DNA of 55,798 nucleotides from Deltaproteobacteria bacterium (lineage in GTDB: Bacteria; Desulfobacterota; Desulfarculia; Adiutricales; Adiutricaceae). The notes beneath the pieces are model-generated. The model saw nothing but the letters and a program-made list of their open reading frames with translations. It was not told the origin of the DNA and did not search any database. Of the stretch, positions 1 through 7,877 are shown piece by piece. How positions within the stretch are numbered: position 1 is the first letter of the stretch; each line of letters opens with the position of its first letter. Where the stretch lies: NCBI GenBank assembly GCA_031273455.1, contig JAISRZ010000103.1:1-55798 (forward strand), given 5' to 3'. The position numbers and the translations under genes are program-made.

Positions 1-1
1 G

Positions 2-343
2 GAAGGCCCGCTCACCCCAAAGGACATTGATATTTATATCAAATACGTGGCCTTGTCCAAGGATTTAATCGCCTTAGCGGAAAAAGATCCCCGGTACAGC
101 GTAGAAGGCGAATGGGCCCAGGTTATTGAGGACGAATGGGTCAAATTCGCGCAAGACAATAATCTAACGACCATCCGGCTCTATTACCTCTTGGAAAAAA
201 TTCAAGTTAACTTGGGCCTAACGGAGCCAGAACAACCAAGCGCCGGGGACGCCCCTTACTTAAAACTGTCCGCGGCGGAGAAGCGACTCCTAGCTGACAA
301 TAAAAGCCGAATCTTGGCCGCTTTTAAGGACTTGTGGCCATAG
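2..343 (+). CDS. Small protein, paralog 1 of 3 (5' end outside window)
   Basis: The frame is open to the left edge, so the true start and any signal peptide lie outside; an internal GTG at 47 is not a likely start. The first visible residues, EGPLTPKDIDIYIKYVAL, match EGPLTQKDIDLYLEFVAL in the gene at 414 and EGPLTARDIDVYLKYLYL in the gene at 1486. Similarity continues through a central block (NNLTTIRLYYLLEKI) and a C-terminal block (PYLKLSAAEKRLLADN). It is therefore the first visible member of a tandem family. I do not recognise the family. By analogy with its two neighbours it should be a small exported, mostly helical protein. Confidence 0.75.
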   Translation, partial: EGPLTPKDIDIYIKYVALSKDLIALAEKDPRYSVEGEWAQVIEDEWVKFAQDNNLTTIRLYYLLEKIQVNLGLTEPEQPSAGDAPYLKLSAAEKRLLADNKSRILAAFKDLWP

Positions 344-413
344 TTAGGCGCTTTTATCTTAGGTCTATCATTTAAAATACGTCTATATTTTTTTCTATTC
401 AGAAAGGATTTTT

Positions 414-860
414 ATGCTTTTAAAGAAATTGTCGCTGGGGGCGATCGCCTGTTTTCTAGCCTTTTTCTTAGCTTTCGCCGCCCCTTCCCCAGCCCAGGAT
501 AACTCAATCGAAGACAGCGACGAGAATGATTTAAACCAGGAAGGCCCGCTCACTCAAAAAGATATCGATCTTTATCTGGAGTTTGTCGCTTTGTACGATG
601 AATTGGTCGAGAAATCGGAAGCGGATCCTGATTACGATCAAGACGAGGAAATTATGGCCTTCATCCAAAATAATGGCCTGACCTTCAACCGGTTCCGTTA
701 TATCGTGGAAAAGGTCCCCTTCGGGGTCATGGTTCTCACGGCCCCGGAACCCCAATTGGTCCCGCCCCTGACCGACCCCTATTTGGAACTGTCCAACGAA
801 GAGAAAAAACTTTTGTCCGCCAATCTCAATAAACTTAGCCCCACTTTTGAGTCTGACTGA
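414..860 (+). CDS. Small secreted protein, paralog 2 of 3
   Basis: A 148-residue protein with a clear signal peptide (hydrophobic residues about 8-23, then AAPSPAQ), so it is exported. An AAAGGA Shine-Dalgarno sequence precedes the ATG. The mature part carries the family blocks: QEGPLTQKDIDLYLEFVAL near residue 42, NGLTFNRFRYIVEKVPFG near residue 87, and PYLELSNEEKKLLSANLNKL near the end. The acidic segment after the signal (DSDENDLNQ) and between blocks 1 and 2 is variable. No cysteine-based or enzymatic motif is visible. Function unknown; the three paralogs suggest local duplication and divergence. Confidence 0.85.
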   Translation: MLLKKLSLGAIACFLAFFLAFAAPSPAQDNSIEDSDENDLNQEGPLTQKDIDLYLEFVALYDELVEKSEADPDYDQDEEIMAFIQNNGLTFNRFRYIVEKVPFGVMVLTAPEPQLVPPLTDPYLELSNEEKKLLSANLNKLSPTFESD

Positions 861-1485
861 TAAAGCCTTTCGCCTAGAGTCCGCCCGGCTCTAGGCCAAC
901 CAACTGGCGGCGGCCCTGGCTCAGCGGGCGGCGATTATGGCCGCCCGAGGGGATTGAGGCCAAAAACGGCCTGGCCCGAAAAACCTTAAATCCAAGCTTT
1001 GCCCCAGCCCAAAAAGCAAATGGCTAATGGTTGCCAAAAAACCGCTCCCAGCCAGACGGTTATTGGTCCGCCGTAAGCCAACCCTACCCCCTAACCAGCC
1101 TAAAAACCTTCCGTTTTAATCGATTTAACGCCCCTAATTAACGGCGTTAGGGCGGGAGGCGAATTTAATTCTTTAAGCGCGTCAATATTTATGAAAACTA
1201 ATGTATTTGATTGTTATTATATAAAATAAAAGTTAAATCTATAAAATAACTAATAAAATAAACTGTTATTAAAATTACGCCGCTTTCACTTTATTTTTCG
1301 GACTTTTTGTTATAAAATTTTGAAGCGATTTGGTTTGGTCTTTTTAAAAACCAATGTTTTTCTGGTCTAGAGATTTTTTCCCTTAAACCGCTAACTCTTC
1401 TGGCCATAGCCGGAAATCTTAAGCCCGCCTTTTAAAGCTATCTTTTAAATTACCACTATAATTTTCCTTATTTGAAAGGATATTT
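861..1485 (+). other. Intergenic gap of 625 bp between paralogs 2 and 3
   Basis: No convincing gene. The first third is G+C rich and contains the hairpin at 872-896. The rest, especially 1170-1480, is strongly A+T rich and probably holds the promoter of the gene at 1486. Confidence 0.5.
872..896 (+). terminator. Hairpin after paralog 2
   Basis: GCCTAGAG (872-879) pairs with CTCTAGGC (889-896) around a 9-nt loop, 12 bases after the stop codon. There is no U-run, so termination by this hairpin alone is uncertain. Confidence 0.4.
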
Positions 1486-1944
1486 ATGTTTATAAAGAAA
1501 ATATTAACTATTTCCTTCTTTAGCCTCCTGGTTTTCGGCGGGGCTACCCGCGCCCAAGCCCAGGAAATCGCCCCGGAAAAAGGTATCTATGACGTCACCC
1601 TGGCCGATTTAAACGCTGAAGGCCCGCTCACCGCCCGGGACATTGACGTTTACCTCAAGTACCTTTATTTGACCCGGGGCCATGAGGCTCGTAAAAACCC
1701 CGAGGCCACTAGCGACCCCGAGGGCCGCAAAATACTGGAGTTCGCTAAGGATAATGGCCTTAGTATCGTCCGACTCCGCTATATCTTGGAAAAAGTGCCC
1801 TTTGGCTCCATGGTGGCGGTCAAACCCGATCCCGAGTCCGCCCCCACCCCACCGGTCCCCTACTTAAAGCTGTCAACGGAGGAGATCAAAGTTTTAACGG
1901 ACAATCTAAATAGAATCCTCGAAGCTTACGAGGCCTTAAAGTAA
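1486..1944 (+). CDS. Small secreted protein, paralog 3 of 3
   Basis: A 152-residue protein with a signal peptide (hydrophobic residues about 6-19, then ATRAQAQ) and a GAAAGGA Shine-Dalgarno sequence before the ATG. It repeats the family pattern: AEGPLTARDIDVYLKYLYL, then DNGLSIVRLRYILEKVPFG, then PYLKLSTEEIKVLTDNLNRI. Blocks 2 and 3 are closest to those of the gene at 414. Unlike paralogs 1 and 2, which sit 70 bases apart, it is separated by a 625-bp A+T-rich gap, so it probably has its own promoter. No known domain recognised. Confidence 0.85.
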   Translation: MFIKKILTISFFSLLVFGGATRAQAQEIAPEKGIYDVTLADLNAEGPLTARDIDVYLKYLYLTRGHEARKNPEATSDPEGRKILEFAKDNGLSIVRLRYILEKVPFGSMVAVKPDPESAPTPPVPYLKLSTEEIKVLTDNLNRILEAYEALK

Positions 1945-2232
1945 AGGGTTTTTGGCCCGAATGGGCCCTAGGCGGAAAAGCTTCCCCCGGGATGAGGCGG
2001 CCATCTTGGCTTCTTGGTCCCGGTTTTTTTGGGGGAGTTAAACTTTTAGCTATTGACAATAAGGCTTTTATAAACACGTTAATAAACTAAATAGGTCATA
2101 AATAGGGTAAATTAAGGCTAGCGAGAACGGCGAGTGGCCCGGCTAAACATTTTTGTTTGACGATCTCTTCTTACCGTTTTAAAATAGCGAAAAATCGATA
2201 CCCCCTATTCCCTACCAGGAAGCTTACGACCT

Positions 2233-2823
2233 ATGGCTGATAAAACAATCGTGACTTTAGGCGACAGCCTAACCGAATGGAACCAATGGTACGCTCTGGA
2301 CCCAAATAGCCGGGTGATTAACTTAGGTCTTTCCGGCGACACGGCCATGGGCGTGTATTATCGCTTAAACCTCGTGGCCCGCCAGAAACCGGATCTGGTC
2401 TTCCTCCAGGTGGGGATTAACGATCTGGCCCAAGGCCGGGAGCCCTCGGAGCTAGTGCAGATCCACCGGCGTTTATGGGGAGCCATAACCGCCCGGATCC
2501 CCGGGGTGAAGTTAGTGGTTTTGTCCCTCGCGCCCGTCAGGAAAGCCAAATTCGCCTGGATCATCGAAACCTTAACCAACCAAAGAGTCCGCCGAGCCAA
2601 CGCTCTTCTGGCCCCAGCGGCCCAATCCGCTGGACTGGACTATATTGACCTTTATTCGGTCATGGCCGAGGCGGATGGCGAGTTACCGGACGGTTACACC
2701 GACGATGGCGTTCACTTAACCCCGGCGGCTTACAAGGTTTGGCTAAAGGAGCTTGTGACCTACTTAAGCCAAATCGCCTTTAGCCCCCCAGCCCCAACTG
2801 AGAGCGCTAATCCCCCCCAATAG
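2233..2823 (+). CDS. SGNH/GDSL-family hydrolase
   Basis: A 196-residue protein of usual length for a single-domain SGNH hydrolase (lipase, acyl esterase or TesA/TAP-like). The GDSL block is at residues 10-13 (nucleophile Ser12). An IN(V)LGLSGDT block with the oxyanion Gly lies at about 29-37, GIND at 61-64 (Asn63), and DGVH at 158-161 (Asp158, His161), so the Ser-Gly-Asn-His set is complete. There is no signal peptide, which suggests a cytoplasmic enzyme. Substrate cannot be told from sequence. It stands alone, and a strong hairpin follows it. Confidence 0.9.
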   Translation: MADKTIVTLGDSLTEWNQWYALDPNSRVINLGLSGDTAMGVYYRLNLVARQKPDLVFLQVGINDLAQGREPSELVQIHRRLWGAITARIPGVKLVVLSLAPVRKAKFAWIIETLTNQRVRRANALLAPAAQSAGLDYIDLYSVMAEADGELPDGYTDDGVHLTPAAYKVWLKELVTYLSQIAFSPPAPTESANPPQ

Positions 2824-2840
2824 TTAAGGCCCCTAAAAAG

Positions 2841-2874
2841 TTTCGCCCGTTTAAGAATCCTTAAACGGGCGAAA
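2841..2874. terminator. Perfect 15-bp hairpin between convergent genes
   Basis: TTTCGCCCGTTTAAG (2841-2855) pairs perfectly with its complement at 2860-2874 around the loop AATC. It lies between the rightward SGNH gene and the leftward nitroreductase-like gene and could serve both as a terminator. Confidence 0.65.
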
Positions 2875-3039
2875 GACCATCGGGGTAACTTCTGGAGTCG
2901 ATCCGCCAAAAAACAACCCCAAAAACCGCTCGAAAATCCCCTTCTAGACGTCTTTTAAGCCCAAGGTTGTATATTATATAAGGGCCAGAGCGAGAAGCTA
3001 ACCTTGCGGCCAAAAACCCCAAGTAAAAAAACTTCGCCC

Positions 3040-3678
3040 TCACTTACCCAGCGGCATAATACAAATGGGCGTGTCATTAGCCGGAAGTTTCAAGACTTCC
3101 TGAATGGCCGGGACATTCATGCCGACCATATACCGGGCCTTAAGGCCCAAGGAGGCGGCGGCTAAATAAACGTCCTGGGTCATGGCCCCGGCTAAAACAT
3201 TGGCGAAGCCGATCTGGGCCGTTGGGTCGCTAAAGCTCTTTAAGGCTTCGCCATTAGCGACCACGATCAGGACGTAAGAGGCTTGGCTGACAAAACCTTG
3301 CTTGGCCACCTTAGCTTTTACGTCTTCTTTACCGATCTCTTTTAAGCTGTGGTCCTTCCAGTCGTACAGCCAAATCCCTAAGGTTCCGGCGACGTAAATT
3401 TCGCAATACGGGGCGGCCCCCATGGCCATGGGCACGGTCCAACCCTTGGGTTCCCGATTAAGGCCACTGGCCGCCCAGAGGACGGTGGAAAGCTCCTCTA
3501 GGGACAGCTCAGTTCCGTTAAAATCGCTGGAAAGAGCGGAAGAGCGTTTTTTTAAAGCCTCAAAAACCCCCATCCCCCCTTCAGTGGTGGGCGGCGGGAG
3601 TTTGATGTCCGCTAAAGCCAATGAGGCGGTGAAACTAAACGCGACTAAAAATAGACTAATGTTCCGTAAAACTTTCAT
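3040..3678 (-). CDS. Secreted nitroreductase-family (SagB-like) protein
   Basis: A 212-residue protein with a signal peptide (about residues 1-23, ending SLALA). The remainder fits the nitroreductase/SagB-type fold: an early KKRSS segment (FMN phosphate contacts in the family), ELSTVLWAASGLNR typical of LSxLLWAAxGxNR, then central IYVAGTLGIWLYD and C-terminal LGLKARYMVGMN and PICIMPLGK blocks. These enzymes bind FMN and reduce or oxidise small substrates. Export of such a flavoprotein is less common than the cytoplasmic form. It is a single gene; its substrate is unknown. Confidence 0.75.
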   Translation of the reverse strand: MKVLRNISLFLVAFSFTASLALADIKLPPPTTEGGMGVFEALKKRSSALSSDFNGTELSLEELSTVLWAASGLNREPKGWTVPMAMGAAPYCEIYVAGTLGIWLYDWKDHSLKEIGKEDVKAKVAKQGFVSQASYVLIVVANGEALKSFSDPTAQIGFANVLAGAMTQDVYLAAASLGLKARYMVGMNVPAIQEVLKLPANDTPICIMPLGK

Positions 3679-4117
3679 AAGGCCACCTAACTTGACAGAT
3701 AGATTGTTGGCGTAAGGCTTTCGCCCTTAGAAGGCCTCGCTCTTAACCCCGAAACGGCTAAGTGAAAAGCTCGAAGGGCGTAAATTTAGGCCGAAAAAAT
3801 CGCTCTTCCCCTAAACCCTAAGGTTAAGTCTGGCTATAGATCAATGACGAGAGTATACTATAGGGATAAAAGACGATCAAGATATTCAAAACCGCGTCAA
3901 TCTCACTACTTTCCGCGACTAAAATGGGCCGCTATTTAGCGCGAAACGGTTGATATTGACCGCCCCAAGGCCTTAACGGCGGGTATTGCGAAAAGTCGCG
4001 AAATAGTGGCCCATCCGGGTCGTAAATTGGCGTTTTTTAGTCCATTGCCCCCCTAGCGAAACTAAAGAAAAGCGTCTTTAGGCCATAATAAAGGCCCACT
4101 ATACGGAAAATTGAAAT
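3679..4117. other. Intergenic gap
   Basis: Nothing gene-like seen apart from the expected leftward promoter region of the nitroreductase-like gene. Confidence 0.4.
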
Positions 4118-4288
4118 ATGGCTAATGAACAGAAAAAGAGACCTGATTGGTTATATTTAATTATTTTACTTATCGCTTTTTATTTTTCTTTAATGATTGT
4201 TAAAAACATTTTTGGTTTAGGAGGTTTTGTGGGTTATTGTATCGCTGGGGCCCTGGCCGCGATCGTGGCCAGTCGGTTTAAAAAATAA
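4118..4288 (+). CDS. 56-residue single-pass membrane protein
   Basis: ATG at 4118, stop TAA at 4286-4288. The product begins MANEQKKRPDW, followed by one or two hydrophobic stretches (about residues 12-28 and 34-51, the second glycine/alanine-rich) and ends RFKK. The charge pattern (basic N terminus, hydrophobic core, basic tail) is that of a genuine small membrane protein. The only ribosome-binding candidate is GGA about 10 bases upstream, so the call is tentative. No homolog recognised. Confidence 0.5.
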   Translation: MANEQKKRPDWLYLIILLIAFYFSLMIVKNIFGLGGFVGYCIAGALAAIVASRFKK

Positions 4289-5181
4289 TTTCGTCCAATT
4301 TTATGGCGCCACCAATTTTATGACGCGATGAGCCCTCCTATAGGCTCAGCGATTTTCATCGCTTGTTTCTTTATTATAACCACTATTATTATTCATTATG
4401 CCGTTAAAGATAGCGTTATTGGTTAGATTAAAGTTTTTATGATAATATCAGTAACCATTATTGCTCTAAACAAGAAATCATAATAAATATTTCTGTTTAT
4501 TAATTTTTTTCACTACCAAATTAAATAAAAAATCTATTTTTAATATTACAGCATATAACGCTAAAATATTAATCTAAAATTATAACAAAGACCCAAAATC
4601 AAACTTGACGGCCTTGACTTGACTAAAAGGCGGCGAAAACTAGCCGACCTAAGACCCTAGGATTTAGCTAAGCCCCTCGGTCTGGCTAGCGCCTAGCCCT
4701 AACCTAGCCCTAACCTAGATAGTAACTTGAATTTTTTAAATGAATGGTTTACAAAATAGAAAAGCGTGGCCTATTTAGGGACGTCATGATCGCCTTGGCG
4801 TAACCGTTCACCCGCCGCTTTTTTTTGGGTCTTGGTAAGACGGCCTTGGCGCCTTAAAGCGCCAACCTTTGGTCGGCCTTTTTCTCGCCCCAGACTTAAT
4901 ATCTGGCCAACCCCACCCCTTTAAGAATCGCTTAAAACGGGTCTTCTAAGCTCTTTTTTTGACGTTTTTGGCGATCGCCCATAACGCGCTCTTTATCGTT
5001 AAGCTTAGGCGCCTTAAAGGTTTTAGCGTTTCCAAAGCGCTTTAAAAAGGCCAATGGGGGGTTTTTCACTAAATAGCCAGCGACCTGACGGGTTAACCGT
5101 TATTTTCTTAGGCGTAAACATTCTATTTTTTTCATTTTTTCACAACATTATTTACATATAATTTTGTATATTGGAGGACCT
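4289..5181. other. Long A+T-rich intergenic region
   Basis: No gene seen. It contains the double hairpin at 4325-4370 and a short 11-bp direct repeat, CCTAGCCCTAA, twice in tandem at 4692-4713. The stretch 4380-4600 is very A+T rich. Confidence 0.4.
4325..4370 (+). terminator. Two adjacent, mutually competing hairpins ending in a U-rich tract
   Basis: TGAGCC (4329-4334) pairs with GGCTCA (4343-4348). Directly after, GCGAT (4349-4353) pairs with ATCGC (4358-4362), followed by TTGTTTCTTT. GCGATG at 4325-4330 can instead pair with CATCGC at 4357-4362. It sits 37 bases after the 56-residue gene and is a plausible terminator. Confidence 0.4.
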
Positions 5182-5565
5182 ATGGAGTCTTTTCAGAGGG
5201 ATTTTCTGGATGTTATCAACAAGAAATACGCGTCGATTTTTGGACGGGCTCGGCGGCGGGAATTTTGGATGTTCGTTGTTTGGCACGCTTTGGCCTCTAT
5301 GGCCTTATTCGCTCTCATAGCTTTAAGCTATGTCATTAGCCACACTTTAGCCGTTTTGTTTTTGGTTTTAGGGGCTCTAGCCTCTTTAGCCCTCATTGTC
5401 CCAGAAGTTTGCTTGGGCGTCCGGCGGTTGCATGACATCGGTCTTTCCGGCTTATTCATGTTACTCCACTTGGTTCCTGGGGGCTCTCTAGCCCTTTTCA
5501 TCATGTTTATTATTGACACTCAACCGGAGGATAACCGCTTCGGCCCCAACCCCAAAGCCCAGTGA
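5182..5565 (+). CDS. DUF805 membrane protein
   Basis: I place the start at ATG 5182 because GGAGG (5173-5177) sits just upstream; an in-frame TTG at 5164 would put that sequence inside the gene. The 127-residue product has the DUF805 hallmarks: FGRARRREFW near the N terminus, a central RRLHDIGLSG, and NRFGPNPK at the C terminus, with about four hydrophobic segments between. Members are small inner-membrane proteins of unknown function. It is a single gene with its own terminator. Confidence 0.9.
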   Translation: MESFQRDFLDVINKKYASIFGRARRREFWMFVVWHALASMALFALIALSYVISHTLAVLFLVLGALASLALIVPEVCLGVRRLHDIGLSGLFMLLHLVPGGSLALFIMFIIDTQPEDNRFGPNPKAQ

Positions 5566-5586
5566 TTTTGGGGCTAAGGGATTTGT

Positions 5587-5618
5587 GACCTGGTTGGTTT
5601 TCTAGCCAGGTCTTTTTT
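5587..5618 (+). terminator. Rho-independent terminator of the DUF805 gene
   Basis: GACCTGG (5587-5593) pairs with CCAGGTC (5606-5612) and is followed by six T residues. Confidence 0.85.
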
Positions 5619-5778
5619 CGATGATCGATTATTATAAACCTTGATTCTTTTTTAAATTTACACTATCATACTTAATTAATCAGCGTTCAATTACTGTTCT
5701 TGTTTTTGTAATATTCTTGTTAGATATTATAAAAACGCGTTCAAGGATTTTGTCGGCCTTAAGGGGGAGAAAGTTTCC

Positions 5779-7062
5779 ATGGCTTTGATTGATGTGGTGA
5801 AATATAGTGGGCCATCCAGCGTTTTGGCGTGGAAGTTTCCCAACTCCGAATTAAGCACTTGGACCCAACTCATCGTAAACGAGTCCCAAGAGGCGGTCTT
5901 TTTTAAGGGCGGTCAACTTTTAGACGTCTTAGGCCCCGGCTCCCACACGCTAGACTCCAAAAACTTGCCGCTTTTAACCGCCCTTTTGAAGATCCCCTTT
6001 GGCGGCCAATCCCCCTTCGCGGCGGAGGTCTGGTTCGTCAATAAGGCCCACTCTTTGGATATCAAGTGGGGCACGCCTTCCCCGATCCAGTTGCAAGACC
6101 CAAAATTCGGGATCATCGTCCCGGTTCGCTCTTTCGGGCAATTCGGGATCACGGTGAACAACTCCCAAAAGTTTTTGGTTAAGCTGGTGGGGACAACCCC
6201 GGTCTTTGACCAGGAGTCCATGACGCGGTTCTTTCGCGGCCTTTACCTCACGAAGGTTAAAGATCTGGTGGCCTCCTATCTAATCACCAAAAAGATTAGC
6301 GTTCTGGAGATCAGCGCCCACCTGAGCGAGCTCTCCGATCACATGAAGGAGTTGGTCCAGCCCACCTTAGAGGAATATGGGATCAATCTTCTGAACTTTT
6401 ACGTTAACGACGTCAATTTCCCGGACAATGACCCGGCCATAGTCAAACTAAAGGAAGCTTTAGCCGAAAGGGCCAAGATGGACATCATCGGCTATGACTA
6501 CCGGCAAGAGCGGACCTTTAACGCTTTGGAGGGCGCGGCCAAAAACCCCGCTAATGGGCTAATGACCGGGGCCATGGGTTTGGGGCTTGGCCTTGAGGCC
6601 GGTCGGGCCTTAGGCGGGCAATTGGGGGGTTTAGCCGACGTTTTAAAAGCCCCCACCGCCGCCCCGGCCAATAAGCTCAAATGCCCCAAGTGCGGGGTTG
6701 AGGTCAATGACACCCAAAAGTTTTGCTTTAACTGCGGGGCCCCTTTAGGCGCCCCCAAGATGGTCAAGTGCGACAAGTGCGGGGCCCTGTACTCCACGAA
6801 CTCCAAGTTCTGCCCCCAGTGCGGCGATCCCTATAACCCTTGCCCCAACTGCGGGGCGGATCTGCCGGTCGGGGCCACCCAGTGCTCCGTTTGCGGACAG
6901 TCTTTTCCCGAGCCTTGCCCCCTTTGCGGTCAACCTTTGCCCAACCCCAAGGCCAAGTTCTGCCCCAATTGCGGTGGGGCTTTAGCCAAAAAGTGCCCCC
7001 AGTGCCAGATGGAGCTGCCGTTATCCACTAAGTTTTGCCCTAACTGCGGTCAAAAAGTCTAA
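5779..7062 (+). CDS. SPFH-domain protein with five C-terminal zinc-ribbon units (YdjI-like)
   Basis: A 427-residue protein. Residues about 1-240 form an SPFH (band 7) domain of the YdjI / 'virion core' type, starting MALIDVVKYSGPSSVLAWKF and including the N-E-(S)QEAVF(F)KGG and GPGxHTL signatures. A glycine/alanine-rich linker (about 255-290) follows. The tail has five CxxC-x(n)-CxxC units, for example CPKCG..FCFNCG and CDKCG..FCPQCG, the double-zinc-ribbon pattern. In Bacillus, YdjI acts with YdjG, YdjH and the PspA protein YdjF at stressed membranes. Here it heads a rightward operon with the next two genes, 29 bp and 81 bp apart. No pspA is visible in the window. Confidence 0.85.
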   Translation: MALIDVVKYSGPSSVLAWKFPNSELSTWTQLIVNESQEAVFFKGGQLLDVLGPGSHTLDSKNLPLLTALLKIPFGGQSPFAAEVWFVNKAHSLDIKWGTPSPIQLQDPKFGIIVPVRSFGQFGITVNNSQKFLVKLVGTTPVFDQESMTRFFRGLYLTKVKDLVASYLITKKISVLEISAHLSELSDHMKELVQPTLEEYGINLLNFYVNDVNFPDNDPAIVKLKEALAERAKMDIIGYDYRQERTFNALEGAAKNPANGLMTGAMGLGLGLEAGRALGGQLGGLADVLKAPTAAPANKLKCPKCGVEVNDTQKFCFNCGAPLGAPKMVKCDKCGALYSTNSKFCPQCGDPYNPCPNCGADLPVGATQCSVCGQSFPEPCPLCGQPLPNPKAKFCPNCGGALAKKCPQCQMELPLSTKFCPNCGQKV

Positions 7063-7091
7063 GCGTCCTTAAACCCTAGGGGGAGAATGGT

Positions 7092-7796
7092 ATGGCCGAG
7101 CCGAACCGCCTTAAAACAGTTTTCATTATTGGGGCCATCGCGGTTTTTGTGGCCTGCGTGGCCTTCTGGGCCGCGGTGGCTTCCCCTTCGACCACCCAGG
7201 CGGTGGCTTTTATCTTCTTTCTCATCGCCTTAATCGTGGCCACCTTTTCTTTGTGCGTGGTGGAGGGGAATCTCATTGGCTCCAACTCCAAGCAATTTAG
7301 GCTCGGGACCTACTCGGCCACCGGGTTTTACCTTTTAGCTAGCTCAGTTACGGCCCTTTTTTACATTTTGTTCGCCCCAGAAAAGTTTGGCTTTCTCATC
7401 GCCTTGGAAGTGGCTTTTATTGGGGGTTTCGTGGCCTTAGAGCTCATTTTTCTCGCGGCCGGTCGGAAAAGCCGCCAAGATGACGCTCAAGCGGGGTTAA
7501 GGCGCGAGGGGCTAAACGATTTAGGGGCTCGGCTCGGGGCCATTTTGGAGCGATTTCCGAATTCCCCGGAACGAGAAAAGCTCGCCCGTTTAATTGAGGA
7601 CATCCGCTTTTTTAACCCCGGGGCTAATGTGGGCGAGGACGCCGATATCTCGGAAAAGATCGACGCTCTGGATAAAGCCGCCCCAGAAGGCTTAAGCGAG
7701 CCCTCAGCCGCGGCCATAAGCGCCATTAACGATCTGGTTAACCTCGCTAAAAGGCGCTCTTTAGCCAGTCAAGCCGCCAAAAGGGGCGGTTTTTAG
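7092..7796 (+). CDS. Four-helix membrane protein, possible YdjH counterpart
   Basis: A 234-residue protein preceded by GGGGGAG. Four hydrophobic segments lie at about residues 9-30, 36-57, 75-96 and 103-124. They are followed by a charged cytosolic tail (about 130-234) rich in helices (GLRREGLNDLGARLGAILER). It carries no catalytic motif. Its place between the SPFH gene and the zinc-ribbon membrane gene is the position YdjH would have in a YdjG-H-I module, and I assign it by context rather than by motif. It could be an unrelated membrane partner. Confidence 0.6.
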   Translation: MAEPNRLKTVFIIGAIAVFVACVAFWAAVASPSTTQAVAFIFFLIALIVATFSLCVVEGNLIGSNSKQFRLGTYSATGFYLLASSVTALFYILFAPEKFGFLIALEVAFIGGFVALELIFLAAGRKSRQDDAQAGLRREGLNDLGARLGAILERFPNSPEREKLARLIEDIRFFNPGANVGEDADISEKIDALDKAAPEGLSEPSAAAISAINDLVNLAKRRSLASQAAKRGGF

Positions 7797-7877
7797 GTTT
7801 TAGACAAAAAAGTTTTTTTAAACGAAAGAGCCCACGATTTTTTTAGCTGGTGACTAAGTCCAGGGGGGATCCCACCG

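Noticed and set aside
4692..4717. Telomere-like CCTAGCCCTAA repeats
   Set aside because: Only two and a fraction copies; common words in this genome's intergenic DNA.
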